DNA from: Muraenolepis orangiensis
Taxonomy: Eukaryota > Chordata > Actinopteri > Gadiformes > Muraenolepididae
Reading direction: 5' to 3'
Length of the DNA: 64,000 nt
Assembly: GCA_027704905.1 (NCBI GenBank)
Contig: CM051013.1
Span: 13,947,508 to 14,011,507 of the forward strand
Notes under the pieces: model-generated
The model's database searches: none
What the model saw: only the letters and a program-made list of their open reading frames with translations
What the model was told of the DNA's origin: nothing
Made by a program: the position numbers and the translations under genes
Shown: piece by piece, positions 13,690 through 25,400 of the stretch
How the letters are laid out: the number at the start of each line of letters is the position of its first letter
Numbering within the stretch: the stretch's first letter is position 1

Positions 13690-13753
13690 GCCTGCTTGCA
13701 CGCTGCACGCAGCTCCACCAGTGGGTGGAGCTGCGGGCAGCGTGCAAGCAGGC
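13690..13753. repeat. Long inverted repeat / hairpin
   Basis: Left arm 13690-13719 and right arm 13724-13753 are complementary over 30 bp with very few mismatches, separated by a 4-nt loop. The outer arms start and end GCCTGCTTGCACGCTGC / GCAGCGTGCAAGCAGGC. Confidence 0.85.
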
Positions 13754-13789
13754 AACACTTTTTTCATGAATCATAAACTCTAAATATAT

Positions 13790-14105
13790 AATTATTTCAC
13801 TTATTTTACACCTTTGAAAAAAAATGGAATTTATTTGGTCATCATATCAGTATTTTAGAGAGCTCCCCCCAAATTTCACAAACCATGTTCCCAGGGGAGC
13901 TCATGTCACCAGGGTAGCTCCCCCTGCTCCCCTCCAGTTCGCACCCTGCTTGAGAGTAAATTTCTCTTCAAAATACAATTGATTTGATTGCAAAATATAT
14001 TTTTCTGTGCTCCAAAATGTTAAATCGCGCGCTCTATAACATTTACAATGCTCAAAATGTTTCATTGCGTCCTCAGCATAGAGGCACAAAAATAACGCAA
14101 CTTCA
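13790..14105 (-). repeat. Unnamed dispersed repeat, copy 2 (inverted)
   Basis: Reverse-complemented, this carries the same GCGTTATTTTTGTGC...GCAATGAAACATTTTGAGCA start and the GCAGGGTGCGAACT motif as the copy at 12822. It then has a GGGGAGCAGGGGGAGCT-type segment. The two copies face each other across about 560 bp. Confidence 0.5.
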
Positions 14106-16817
14106 GCCCCATGGATGGACAGCGACGCTACACATCAAACAAGCAGAACCAGCATGCAGCTGACTCATATACACCTATGAGTCATTTAAAACCTTTAATT
14201 ACATTACAGAAAAAATGTATTGAGTCAAGGTTGTTAACATTTAAAGATGTAATAGAATATCAGACGGCTTTAGTTATGCAGCAAAAAACAGAATACTGCC
14301 AGAAAATATACAAATACAATATGCAAATGTGTTTTAATTTCAGAGGATGAGCATCAGGAGGAAACGACATGTCAAGCATCAGTTTGCACGTGCTACTTTA
14401 AAGCAGAGGTGTGTCTCTTGGCGTAAAAGAAGTGGAATTAAATAAATGAACAAATAACAAATATATATTGGCAAACATACAGTGAAAAAAACACACTGAA
14501 AAATACCCAATATTTAGTTCACATTAAAGCTGTTAAACAACGGCTTAGCCTACATGGTGATGATTGTGTGCTATACACGATGTACTCAGGGTGGGGTCTA
14601 ATAAAGCTGTAGCCCACGTTTCCCAGATGAATGGAACCTCCTCAGCAACCTGTCAGCAACACTCATTCTGGCATTTTTTTGTCAGGTCCTTCTCGAAACC
14701 AAGTTGGATTAAATTTGCTTTCCGAGTGTGAGACGTGCTTCTTCGGTGCTCACTGAAAACGTTTTTCAGTGTGGAAAAAGAGTTCTCACATAAAGCTGTC
14801 GAAGCTCCAAAGGTAAGTGAAACCTTAAATGCGGTGAGAACACTTGGCATCGCCTCAAGCGTCGTGTGGAGATGACCAAGTATGTTTTTCAATGTCCATT
14901 TCCCATCCTCTGGTGGTGTGAAGCTGCTGTCCACGTGTTTCAGAATCAGCTTTTTGGCCACAATGAACTCAGCATCAACGAGCGTGGTTCCAGTCAGTTT
15001 AAGCAAAGGTTCCACTTTTTGGGCTCCAGGAAGAAGCTGCTTTCCGGGTTGAGTGAAGCAATAGCCTCCATTAATGCGCTGTTTCTCTCTCCAAAGCGGC
15101 GCGCAATTTCTCCCGTAACTGCATCAATGCAGCTGTAAAACAGCCGCCGTTGCTCTGTCATCTGGTGGTTTTCTTGTGTTCCCACTCCCACTGTCTCTTC
15201 AACAACATAATCCTCCAAAGTTGTGTTTAGAGTTTGCCTTCTCTTGGTGGGACCGGGATGGATATCATCCTCTCTCTCCTGTGCGCACTCGCTCCACATC
15301 TCCGTGAACACCTTTTCGGTGCGCAGGGCCTCAACACACTCTTTGGCAGTGTTGACAAGCTGTACTGCCGTTTGAAGGTCCATTTCTTCTGACTGCATCA
15401 TCCTGTTAGCTGGCTCAAGCAGGGACAATATCTTGCATATTATCTGGGTGTGGAATTTAAAGCTTGGCTTTAAAATTCTGCTCAGCAAGCCTGCTGCCTC
15501 CATCCTCAAGTCAGCTGGAAATGATGCTGAGTTTTCAACGTGTCGTAGTAGTTCCACTATATCCTGAAAAGATTTCAGAATAATCTGAACAGTGGCCAGG
15601 TGCCCTGTCCAGCGCTGTTCCAGTAAACGCTTCAGCGTGTTTCCCTGGTAATGTGCAGCAACGGTGGGCTTTCGTGTGAACGTGTAGAGGACATTACAGA
15701 TGTTGAATAAATCCTCAATGGCTCTCTCACCGGACATGGCATGAACAACGACCAAGTGCAGCTGGTGGTTGAAGCAGTGCACATATGGGATTTCTCTGCC
15801 CAGTTCATCTTGAAGGAGTCTTTGAACCCCACCGTGTCTCCCCGACATAAGACTTGCCCCATCGTATACCTGGCTGAGAATTTTGTCTGTGCTCAGGCCA
15901 ACTTTGCGTATTTTAGCAATGAGTGTCTGTGTGAGGGTTTCTGCATCACCTGCAACTGCTGTGGCGATTGTCAAGAGCCTTTCTTTAATGACATAGTTCT
16001 CATCAACAGAACGCACTACAATGGAAATGTTTTCACAGCCTGTTGGGTCTCGGGTTCCATCCATTGAGACAGTGTAAAAGGAGTGGCCTATTTCCTCACC
16101 AATATGCTCCGTTACAACTTTGCTCATCAGGTCAATTATGTCGTTTTGTATATCATGGCTTATGTAGGTAGCATTTTTGGGAATGGTAAACCCTTTTGGA
16201 GGGTATACTCAAACAATGACAAAAATAACCCACTGCCAGACTTGGACATACACTCTAAAGAGTCGTGGTCACCTCGGAAAGGAAGATTGCTGGTAGAGAG
16301 AAAAGTCACAATGTCAATAATGGAGCCCAGATAATATCTGTTAGGAGCCAGCTGGTCCTTGTTGACAAGAGTTGTGATTTCCTGACCAGTCTCGATGCGC
16401 ATTTGTTTTTCTCGCCACAATTTCTCACACACTAAATGTTCCTTGGAAGAGCTGTTTGCTAAGACCCGTGCCCTTTGTAAGGCTTCCAGTCTTTGAAGCC
16501 TTTTACGGTGAATGATGCGTCATGATGATGAGCCTTAAACCTTCTGCATGGGAAACAGTACGCAGCGTCTCCTTTCACGGAGTGTTCAAGGATTCAAGGT
16601 TTTGGTACCATGAGCTGGCAAAACTACGTTTTTTTCCCGGAGAACAGCCGAGATGGAAAACTATCCAGGACTACCTGTTTTGGTGTATCCACGCCAAGGT
16701 CCTCTGGGACTAGAAAAGAAAAATCTCCAAGATCACGAGCGTTTAGAATGGGAGCTGGGCCTGGGCTGCTAAAGGATGAACTGCTGCTGCCCGGCTCCCA
16801 AGAATCGGTGTAGGAGA

Positions 16818-16875
16818 GCATCTCTCCTACCTTCTCCTCCACCAGGAGGAGTGGAGGAGAAGGTAGGAGAGATGC
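16818..16875. repeat. Perfect 25-bp inverted repeat at minisatellite edge
   Basis: 16818-16842 is the exact reverse complement of 16851-16875, with an 8-nt loop. One minisatellite unit has been copied in inverted orientation at the proximal edge of the array. Confidence 0.9.
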
Positions 16876-18354
16876 TCCTGGTGTCCTGGTGGAGGAGAAG
16901 GTAGAGGAGATGCTCCTGGTGTCCTGGTGGAGGAGAAGGTAGGAGAGATGCTCCTGGTGTCCTGGTGGAGGAGAAGGTAGGAGAGATGCTCCTGGTGTCC
17001 TGGTGGAGGAGAAGGTAGAGGAGATGCTCCTGGTGTCCTGGTGGAGGAGAAGGTAGGAGAGATGCTCCTGGTGTCCTGGTGGAGGAGAAGGTAGAAGAGA
17101 TGCTCCTGGTGTCCTGGTGGAAGAGAAGGTAGGAGAGATGCTCCTGGTGTCCTGGTGGAGGAGAAGGTAGAAGAGATGCTGCTGGTGTCCTGGTGGAGGA
17201 GAAGGTAGGAGAGATGCTCCTGGTGTCCTGGTGGAGGAGAAGGTAGGAGAGATGCTCCTGGTGTCCTGGTGGAGGAGAAGGTAGAAGAGATGCTGCTGGT
17301 GTCCTGGTGGAGGAGAAGGTAGGAGAGATGCTCCTGGTGTCCTGGTGGAGGAGAAGGTAGAGGAGATGCTCCTGGTGTCCTGGTGGAGGAGAAGGTAGAA
17401 GAGATGCTCCTGGTGTCCTGGTGGAGGAGAAGGTAGAAGAGATGCTCCTGGTGTCCTGGTGGAGGAGAAGGTAGAAGAGATACTCCTGGTGTCCTGGTGG
17501 AGGAGAAGGTAGGAGAGATGCTCCTGGTGTCCTGGTGGAGGAGAAGGTAGAAGAGATGCTCCTGGTGTCCTGGTGGAGGAGAAGGTAGAGGAGATGCTCC
17601 TGGTGTCCTGGTGGAGGAGAAGGTAGGAGAGATGCTCCTGGTGTCCTGGTGGAGGAGAAGGTAGAAGAGATGCTGCTGGTGTCCTGGTGGAGGAGAAGGT
17701 AGAAGAGATGCTCCTGGTGTCCTGGTGGAGGAGAAGGTAGAAGAGATGCTCCTGGTGTCCTGGTGGAGGAGAAGGTAGGAGAGATGCTCCTGGTGTCCTG
17801 GTGGAGGAGAAGGTAGAAGAGATGCTGCTGGTGTCCTGGTGGAGGAGAAGGTAGAAGAGATGCTCCTGGTGTCCTGGTGGAGGAGAAGGTAGAGGAGATG
17901 CTCCTGGTGTCCTGGTGGAGGAGAAGGTAGAAGAGATGCTGCTGGTGTCCTGGTGGAGGAGAAGGTAGAAGAGATGCTCCTGGTGTCCTGGTGGAGGAGA
18001 AGGTAGAGGAGATGCTCCTGGTGTACTGGTGGAGGAGAAGGTAGAAGAGATGCTGCTGGTGTCCTGGTGGAGGAGAAGGTAGAAGAGATGCTCCTGGTGT
18101 CCTGGTGGAGGAGAAGGTAGAAGAGATGCTCCTGGTGTCCTGGTGGAGGAGAAGGTAGAAGAGATGCTCCTGGTGTCCTGGTGGAGGAGAAGGTAGAAGA
18201 GATGCTCCTGGTGTCCTGGTGGAGGAGAAGGTAGGAGAGATGCTCCTGGTGTCCTGGTGGAGGAGAAGGTAGAAGAGATGCTCCTGGTGTCCTGGTGGAG
18301 GAGAAGGTAGAAGAGATGCTCCTGGTGTCCTGGTGGAGGAGAAGGTAGAAGAGA
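16851..18354. repeat. 38-bp minisatellite, about 40 copies, inside transposase frame
   Basis: Units read GAGATGCTCCTGGTGTCCTG followed by GTGGAGGAGAAGGTAGAA, with few variant sites (AGAAGAG/AGGAGAG/AGAGGAG and CTCC/CTGC). Three units make 114 bp, which is 38 codons, so the peptide repeats every three units. At least two minus-strand frames run through it without a stop (609 and 545 codons). Confidence 0.95.
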
Positions 18355-18453
18355 TGGCGCTGGGGGACACGTCAAGTTGCCAGCATCTAGTGCTGAGTTG
18401 CCACAATCCTTGTGTGAGCTCTTATTGTTGGTGAACCACTTCCTAGTATCCAT

Positions 18454-19121
18454 TGTTGCCGATACATATAAACTGACAGGTTGCTGTGACGCGTCTCACT
18501 TAAAAAAAAAAACACACACACGACTCAACCCCGCGAAAAACCAGTATGGCGAGATTCATTCTGAATTTCATAGCAAAATAAAAAAATTATATTATACTAA
18601 TGTTTCAACATAGTTTAATACAAAAATGAATGGTATGATAAAGCCCTACAAATAAAAACAATAAACATAATAATAAAAAAATAAAAAATATATTTTTATA
18701 TAATAATTCTTTTTAATCCCTGATTTCTCATGGGCGGGCCCAAATCCTGGATGGGCGGGCCTGGCCCCATGGGGCCCGCATATTTTTTTGTTGGTATTTG
18801 AGGTATGTTCACGGTGAAACTAAGCAACTATTAAACAAGGACTATGTCTTATAGAACTGAACCGTGTGCTTTCCAGGTTGTTGAGGTCACTGGAGATAAA
18901 TGCGTGTCTTTTGAGTTCATTGTTCGCAACGCCTGGAAATCATGTTAGTTCATTGTCATATTAGGTAGGCTAAAACCTAAGATTGTATCTTCGTTTTCAT
19001 TTTAATATAGACTTCTACAGGACTATGGAGAGTTCTTCAGAAGCGAATTCAATGTGGGTAAAGGTATATATTTGAATAAGCAGTAAAATAGATATAGACT
19101 GAATCTATACAATAATTGTAT

Positions 19122-19165
<44 letters not shown>

Positions 19166-19404
19166 TATCGCCACACGCCGTGGCACTGAAGGTATGAGAA
19201 AGCTCTCGGTTTTTCTGCGCCTCCCTTGAAACACTTTAGCGCCCCCGAGGGGTGGCGCGCCTCGCCCACAGTCTACTGATACTACATTTGCGCAAACATA
19301 TTGCAATTCACTTTTTACTACCACACCTAATGCTTAAATACCGTCCAGAGGTTATGTCACGGTCACATATAGGACCGAGCGTTGCTAAAGACATGTCGAT
19401 GTCT
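18454..19404. other. Intergenic/transposon flank, no gene seen
   Basis: AT-rich sequence with an A-rich stretch (18620-18710) and a GGGCGGGCC-rich patch (18730-18780) that resembles subterminal sequence of teleost hAT elements. There is an (ATT)n microsatellite at 19123-19165. No supported coding sequence. Confidence 0.5.
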
Positions 19405-19463
19405 GGGAGTCCATATAGGGACGTTAGGCCCTATATGGGCCTAACGTCCCTATATGGACTCCC
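19405..19463. repeat. Perfect 27-bp palindromic arms with 5-nt loop
   Basis: 19405-19431 and 19437-19463 are exact reverse complements around the spacer TATAT. The outer ends are GGGAGTCCATATAGGGACG and its complement. The remaining stretch 19464-20286 is AT-rich and I see no gene in it. Confidence 0.92.
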
Positions 19464-22400
19464 ATGATACATAGCGAGTTAACTTCTAAGTACTGATAAT
19501 CATATGACGTGTGGATATAGTATCAATTTATGTTTGTTCAACATACGATTGTGAAGATTTGAGTGGGTCGATTCATCCACCGTACGTCATCCACACTACA
19601 TATATTTCATTAATAAAACCGTAACCAAGAGTGGTAAGCATCTACTATAAAGAAGTACATGCGGGAATAATTTGAGACTGATATATATATTATAGTGCGG
19701 ACAGCAATATATACACCGATATAATCACAGTTTTTATGTCAAGCTAGGCAATCTAATAACTTAACTTAAATAAAATCTAAATATATTTTACATTCAAACG
19801 TCTTTAAGTTGTATCGATCTTGAAAGTATCTATATAGTTATTGAGTACAAGCCGTGTCGTGGATATATTTAGACACATAGGTGAATACTGACGGAAGAGC
19901 GTTAAGCTCTTGGTTTTGCTCAGATGGAACCTACAATCGACATTACTGTCCTGTAAAATGAGATAACAATAAAGATGAAAGCGGAGGACTTAATAATATA
20001 TATTATGCTATAGTCCTCTTTATATTGAAATATAGTATTATTTTGAAAAAATGTCCTCATCAACAAGTTAGGTCTACTTTTCCATTAAAAATACAAATTG
20101 TCCTTGTTCCCTGAACCTTCTTTAAAAAATGAATAGTGTGTGTAGAAGTCCAAGTTATGGGAAGTATTTTGTGTGGTTTTTAAGTTATATTTTACGATTT
20201 AAAAGATTATGACTTTACCAACAAACATACAAACAATTGATTTGGTATCCACCGGGTGGCAGTCGATATACAATGTACCTAGTTGAGATTTCCGTGGAGA
20301 GGAACAATAAGAGTATCAACACATTTTTGACGCTCCGCCGAAAGGTGGGGCTTTCTTTACTTGTCAAATCAATGAAGAATGTCTACTGCGCATTGGTCCA
20401 GCAGTATAATGAGGTGGGTCACTTATGTTCTGAATCATGATGGCATATACTTCTGTCTCATCAGTCCTATACCGTTGGAGTAGCACCTGGCGTTCATGTT
20501 ATTAGAAACAAGTAGTGAGAACAGTATCAAGACCAATATGTACAAAACGTTTTGCAATTGTATATACACTGTTCTTTATATGAATTACAAGTTGGCATGA
20601 AGGCCGATTTCGTGTCTCCAAACGTATTCAGGTAAAGCGGCTTATATGTTATGTTTTAACACTTGAACGTGAAACAAGATCGCCTACCCACAATGCTTGG
20701 CGAAACCGAAGGATTCCTTTCTACATTACATTTAAACTAAAACGTTAGGTTGAATACAATCTTTTTCAACGCAGTCTGTAGCTGGAACACTGGTGCCTCT
20801 GATTACTAATGCAAAAGTCCAAATGTACTATCAATATAAAAACGTTACTGAAGGTGTTAGGCTGGATCATCGGGTCACATTTGAAGACGGACCAAAGTCA
20901 GCACTCAGGTTTCTCTTCAGAGCGCATAAATCTTTCGCCTTTTACTAAAGATTTCCGTGGAGAGGAACAATACGAGTATCAACTAATTTTTGTTGCTCCG
21001 CCGAAAGGTGGGCCTTTCTCTTCTTGTCAAAGTGATAACATTTGCCCTTGGACGACCTTTGCAGTGATGGGGACGAGACCATCTGCATCGAGTCAAGACC
21101 TAAAGGTGAGTCCGAGTCAAGACCAAGTCTCTGTGATTTTGGGCTGGTCTAGACCGAGGCCTTAAATTGAAGTCCATCTTGACCATGTATTTACTGTGCC
21201 TTATTACCGTCACCTGATCCCATCATATTTAAGATCTCCAGCTTCCTTACAGGGAGTTCAAATGAATAAATTCCTATCGACTCTTGTAGGCTGTCAATTT
21301 ACGCGGAGTTCCACGTACACAACCTTTTTGTCATTTTCATGTTTCATGTTATATTTAATGCCACATCCGCACAACAAACAGTTAAAGCACCATCAAGTCC
21401 AAATGAAACATTATGTTCAATTTCATATTTTTTCCACACAATTTGTAGTGTGAACACCAGTGCTTCTGATTATTAATGCAAAAGTCCAACTTTACTATCA
21501 ATATAAAAACGTTACTGAAGGTGTGAGGTTGGATAATGGGGTCACATTTGAAGCCTTACCATGATCAGCACTCAGGTTTCTCTTCAGATCGTATAAATCT
21601 TTCGCCTTTTACTAAAGATTTCCGTGGAGAGGAACAATATGAGTATCAACTAATTTTTGACGCTCCGCCGGAAGGTGGGGCTTTCTTTACTTGTCAAATC
21701 AATGAAGAATGTCTACTGCGCATTGGTTCAGCAGTATAATGAGGTGGGTCACTTATGTTCTGAATCATGATGGCATATACTTCTGTCTCATCAGTCCTAT
21801 ACCGTTGGAGTAGCACCTGGCGTTCATGTTATTAGAAACAAGTAGTGAGAACAGTATCAAGACCAATATGTACAAAACGTTTTGCAATTGTATATACACT
21901 GTTCTTTATATGAATTACAAGTTGGCATGAAGGCCGATTTCGTGTCTCCAAACGTATTCAGGTAAAGCGGCTTATATGTTATGTTTTAACACTTGAACGT
22001 GAAACAAGATCGCCTACCCACAATGCTTGGCGAAACCGAAGGATTCCTTTCTACATTACATTTAAACTAAAACGTTAGGTTGAATACAATCTTTTTCAAC
22101 GCAGTCTGTAGCTGGAACACTGGTGCCTCTGATTACTAATGCAAAAGTCCAACTGTACTATCAATATAAAAACGTTACTGAAGGTGTTAGGCTGGATCAT
22201 CGGGTCACATTTGAAGACGGACCAAAGGCAGCACTCAGGTTTCTCTTCAGAGCGCATAAATCTTTCGCCTTTTACTAAAGATTTCCGTGGAGAGGAACAA
22301 TACGAGTATCAACTAATTTTTGTTGCTCCGCCGAAAGGTGGGCCTTTCTCTTCTTGTCAAAGTGATAACATTTGCCCTTGGACGACCATTGCAGTGATGG

Positions 22401-25400
22401 GGACGAGACCATCTGCATCGAGTCAAGACCAAGTCTCTGTGATTTTGGGCTGGTCTAGACCGAGGCCTTAAATTGAAGTCCATCTAGACCATGTATTTAC
22501 TGTGTCTTATTACCGTCACCTGATCCCATCATATTTAAGATCTCCAGCTTCCTTACAGGGAGTTCAAATGAATAAATTCCTATCGACTCTTGTAGGCTGT
22601 CAATTTACGCGGAGTTCCACGTACACAACCTTTTTGTCATTTTCATGTTTCATGTTATATTTAATGCCACATCCGCACAACAAACAGTTAAAGCACCATC
22701 AAGTCCAAATGAAACATTATGTTCAATTTCATATTTTTTCCACACAATTTGTAGTGTGAACACCAGTGCTTCTGATTACTAATGCAAAAGTCCAACTTTA
22801 CTATCAATATAAAAACGTTACTGAAGGTGTGAGGTTGGATAATGGGGTCACATTTGAAGCCTTACCAAGGTCAGTACTCAGGTTTCTCTTCAGATCGTAT
22901 AAATCTTTCGCCTTTTACTAAAGATTTCCGTGGAGAGGAACAATATGAGTATCAACTAATTTTTGACGCTCCGCCGAAAGGTGGGGCTTTCTTTACTTGT
23001 CAAATCAATGAAGAATGTCTACTGCGCATTGGTCCAGCAGTATAATGAGGTGGGTCACTTATGTTCTGAATCATGATGGCATATACTTCTGTCTCATCAG
23101 TCCTATACCGTTGGAGTAGCACCTGGCGTTCATGTTATTAGAAACAAGTAGTGAGAACAGTATCAAGACCAATATGTACAAAACGTTTTGCAATTGTATA
23201 TACACTGTTCTTTATATGAATTACAAGTTGGCATGAAGGCCGATTTCGTGTCTCCAAACGTATTCAGGTAAAGCGGCTTATATGTTATGTTTTAACACTT
23301 GAACGTGAAACAAGATCGCCTACCCACAATGCTTGGCGAAACCGAAGGATTCCTTTCTACATTACATTTAAACTAAAACGTTAGGTTGAATACAATCTTT
23401 TTCAACGCAGTCTGTAGCTGGAACACTGGTGCCTCTGATTACTAATGCAAAAGTCCAAATGTACTATCAATATAAAAACGTTACTGAAGGTGTTAGGCTG
23501 GATCATCGGGTCACATTTGAAGACGGACCAAAGTCAGCACTCAGGTTTCTCTTCAGAGCGCATAAATCTTTCGCCTTTTACTAAAGATTTCCGTGGAGAG
23601 GAACAATACGAGTATCAACTAATTTTTGTTGCTCCGCCGAAAGGTGGGCCTTTCTCTTCTTGTCAAAGTGATAACATTTGCCCTTGGATGACCATTGCAG
23701 TGATGGGGACGAGACCATCTGCATCGAGTCAAGACCTTAAAGGGTGAGTCCGAGTCAAGACCAAGTCTCTGTGATTTTGGGCTGGTCTAGACCGAGGCCT
23801 TAAATTGAAGTCCATCTTGACCATGTATTTACTGTGCCTTATTACCGTCACCTGATCCCATCATATTTAAGATCTCCAGCTTCCTTACAGGGAGTTCAAA
23901 TGAATAAATTCCTATCGACTCTTGTAGGCTGTCAATTTACGCGGAGTTCCACGTACACAACCTTTTTGTCATTTTCATGTTTCATGTTATATTTAATGCC
24001 ACATCCGCACAACAAACAGTTAAAGCACCATCAAGTCCAAATGAAACATTATGTTCAATTTCATATTTTTTCCACACAATTTGTAGTGTGAACACCAGTG
24101 CTTCTGATTATTAATGCAAAAGTCCAACTTTACTATCAATATAAAAACGTTACTGAAGGTGTGAGGTTGGATAATGGGGTCACATTTGAAGCCTTACCAT
24201 GATCAGCACTCAGGTTTCTCTTCAGATCGTATAAATCTTTCGCCTTTTACTAAAGATTTCCGTGGAGAGGAACAATATGAGTATCAACTAATTTTTGACG
24301 CTCCGCCGGAAGGTGGGGCTTTCTTTACTTGTCAAATCAATGAAGAATGTCTACTGCGCATTGGTTCAGCAGTATAATGAGGTGGGTCACTTATGTTCTG
24401 AATCATGATGGCATATACTTCTGTCTCATCAGTCCTATACCGTTGGAGTAGCACCTGGCGTTCATGTTATTAGAAACAAGTAGTGAGAACAGTATCAAGA
24501 CCAATATGTACAAAACGTTTTGCAATTGTATATACACTGTTCTTTATATGAATTACAAGTTGGCATGAAGGCCGATTTCGTGTCTCCAAACGTATTCAGG
24601 TAAAGCGGCTTATATGTTATGTTTTAACACTTGAACGTGAAACAAGATCGCCTACCCACAATGCTTGGCGAAACCGAAGGATTCCTTTCTACATTACATT
24701 TAAACTAAAACGTTAGGTTGAATACAATCTTTTTCAACGCAGTCTGTAGCTGGAACACTGGTGCCTCTGATTACTAATGCAAAAGTCCAACTGTACTATC
24801 AATATAAAAACGTTACTGAAGGTGTTAGGCTGGATCATCGGGTCACATTTGAAGACGGACCAAAGGCAGCACTCAGGTTTCTCTTCAGAGCGCATAAATC
24901 TTTCGCCTTTTACTAAAGATTTCCGTGGAGAGGAACACAATAAGTGCTCGAAGGTGGCCTTTCTCTTCTTGTCAAAGTGATAACATTTGCCCTTGGACGA
25001 CCATTGCAGTGATGGGGACGAGACCATCTGCATCGAGTCAAGACCAAGTCTCTGTGATTTTGGGCTGGTCTAGACCGAGGCCTTAAATTGAAGTCCATCT
25101 AGACCATGTATTTACTGTGTCTTATTACCGTCACCTGATCCCATCATATTTAAGATCTCCAGCTTCCTTACAGGGAGTTCAAATGAATAAATTCCTATCG
25201 ACTCTTGTAGGCTGTCAATTTACGCGGAGTTCCACGTACACAACCTTTTTGTCATTTTCATGTTTCATGTTATATTTAATGCCACATCCGCACAACAAAC
25301 AGTTAAAGCACCATCAAGTCCAAATGAAACATTATGTTCAATTTCATATTTTTTCCACACAATTTGTAGTGTGAACACCAGTGCTTCTGATTACTAATGC

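Larger units (their letters stand above)
14653..18453 (-). pseudogene. hAT transposase of ZMYM1-like type, frameshifted
   Basis: Read from 18453 downward. An N-terminus starting MDTRKWFTNN is followed by a minisatellite-encoded tract, then a segment with DLGVDTPKQ. Next comes a zinc-finger-like part (SVKGDAAYCFPCRRF, KEHLVCEKLWREKQM; about 16400-16620). The RNase H-like DUF4371-type core follows (SMDGTRDPTGCENISIVVR; 14994-16127, 377 codons open), and a C-terminal hAT dimerisation segment (STALCENSFSTLKNVFSEHR) ends at 14653. The order matches teleost hAT transposases annotated as zinc finger MYM-type 1-like. The reading frame changes at least five times: near 16625 at a run of seven A, near 16590, twice at about 16440-16490, at about 16160-16190 and at about 15000. 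The copy therefore cannot make an intact protein as assembled. Terminal repeats and target duplication were not found with confidence. Confidence 0.8.

Noticed and set aside
14111..14350. 79-codon plus-strand frame
   Set aside because: AT-rich, no motif recognised, and next to transposon sequence. No support as a gene.
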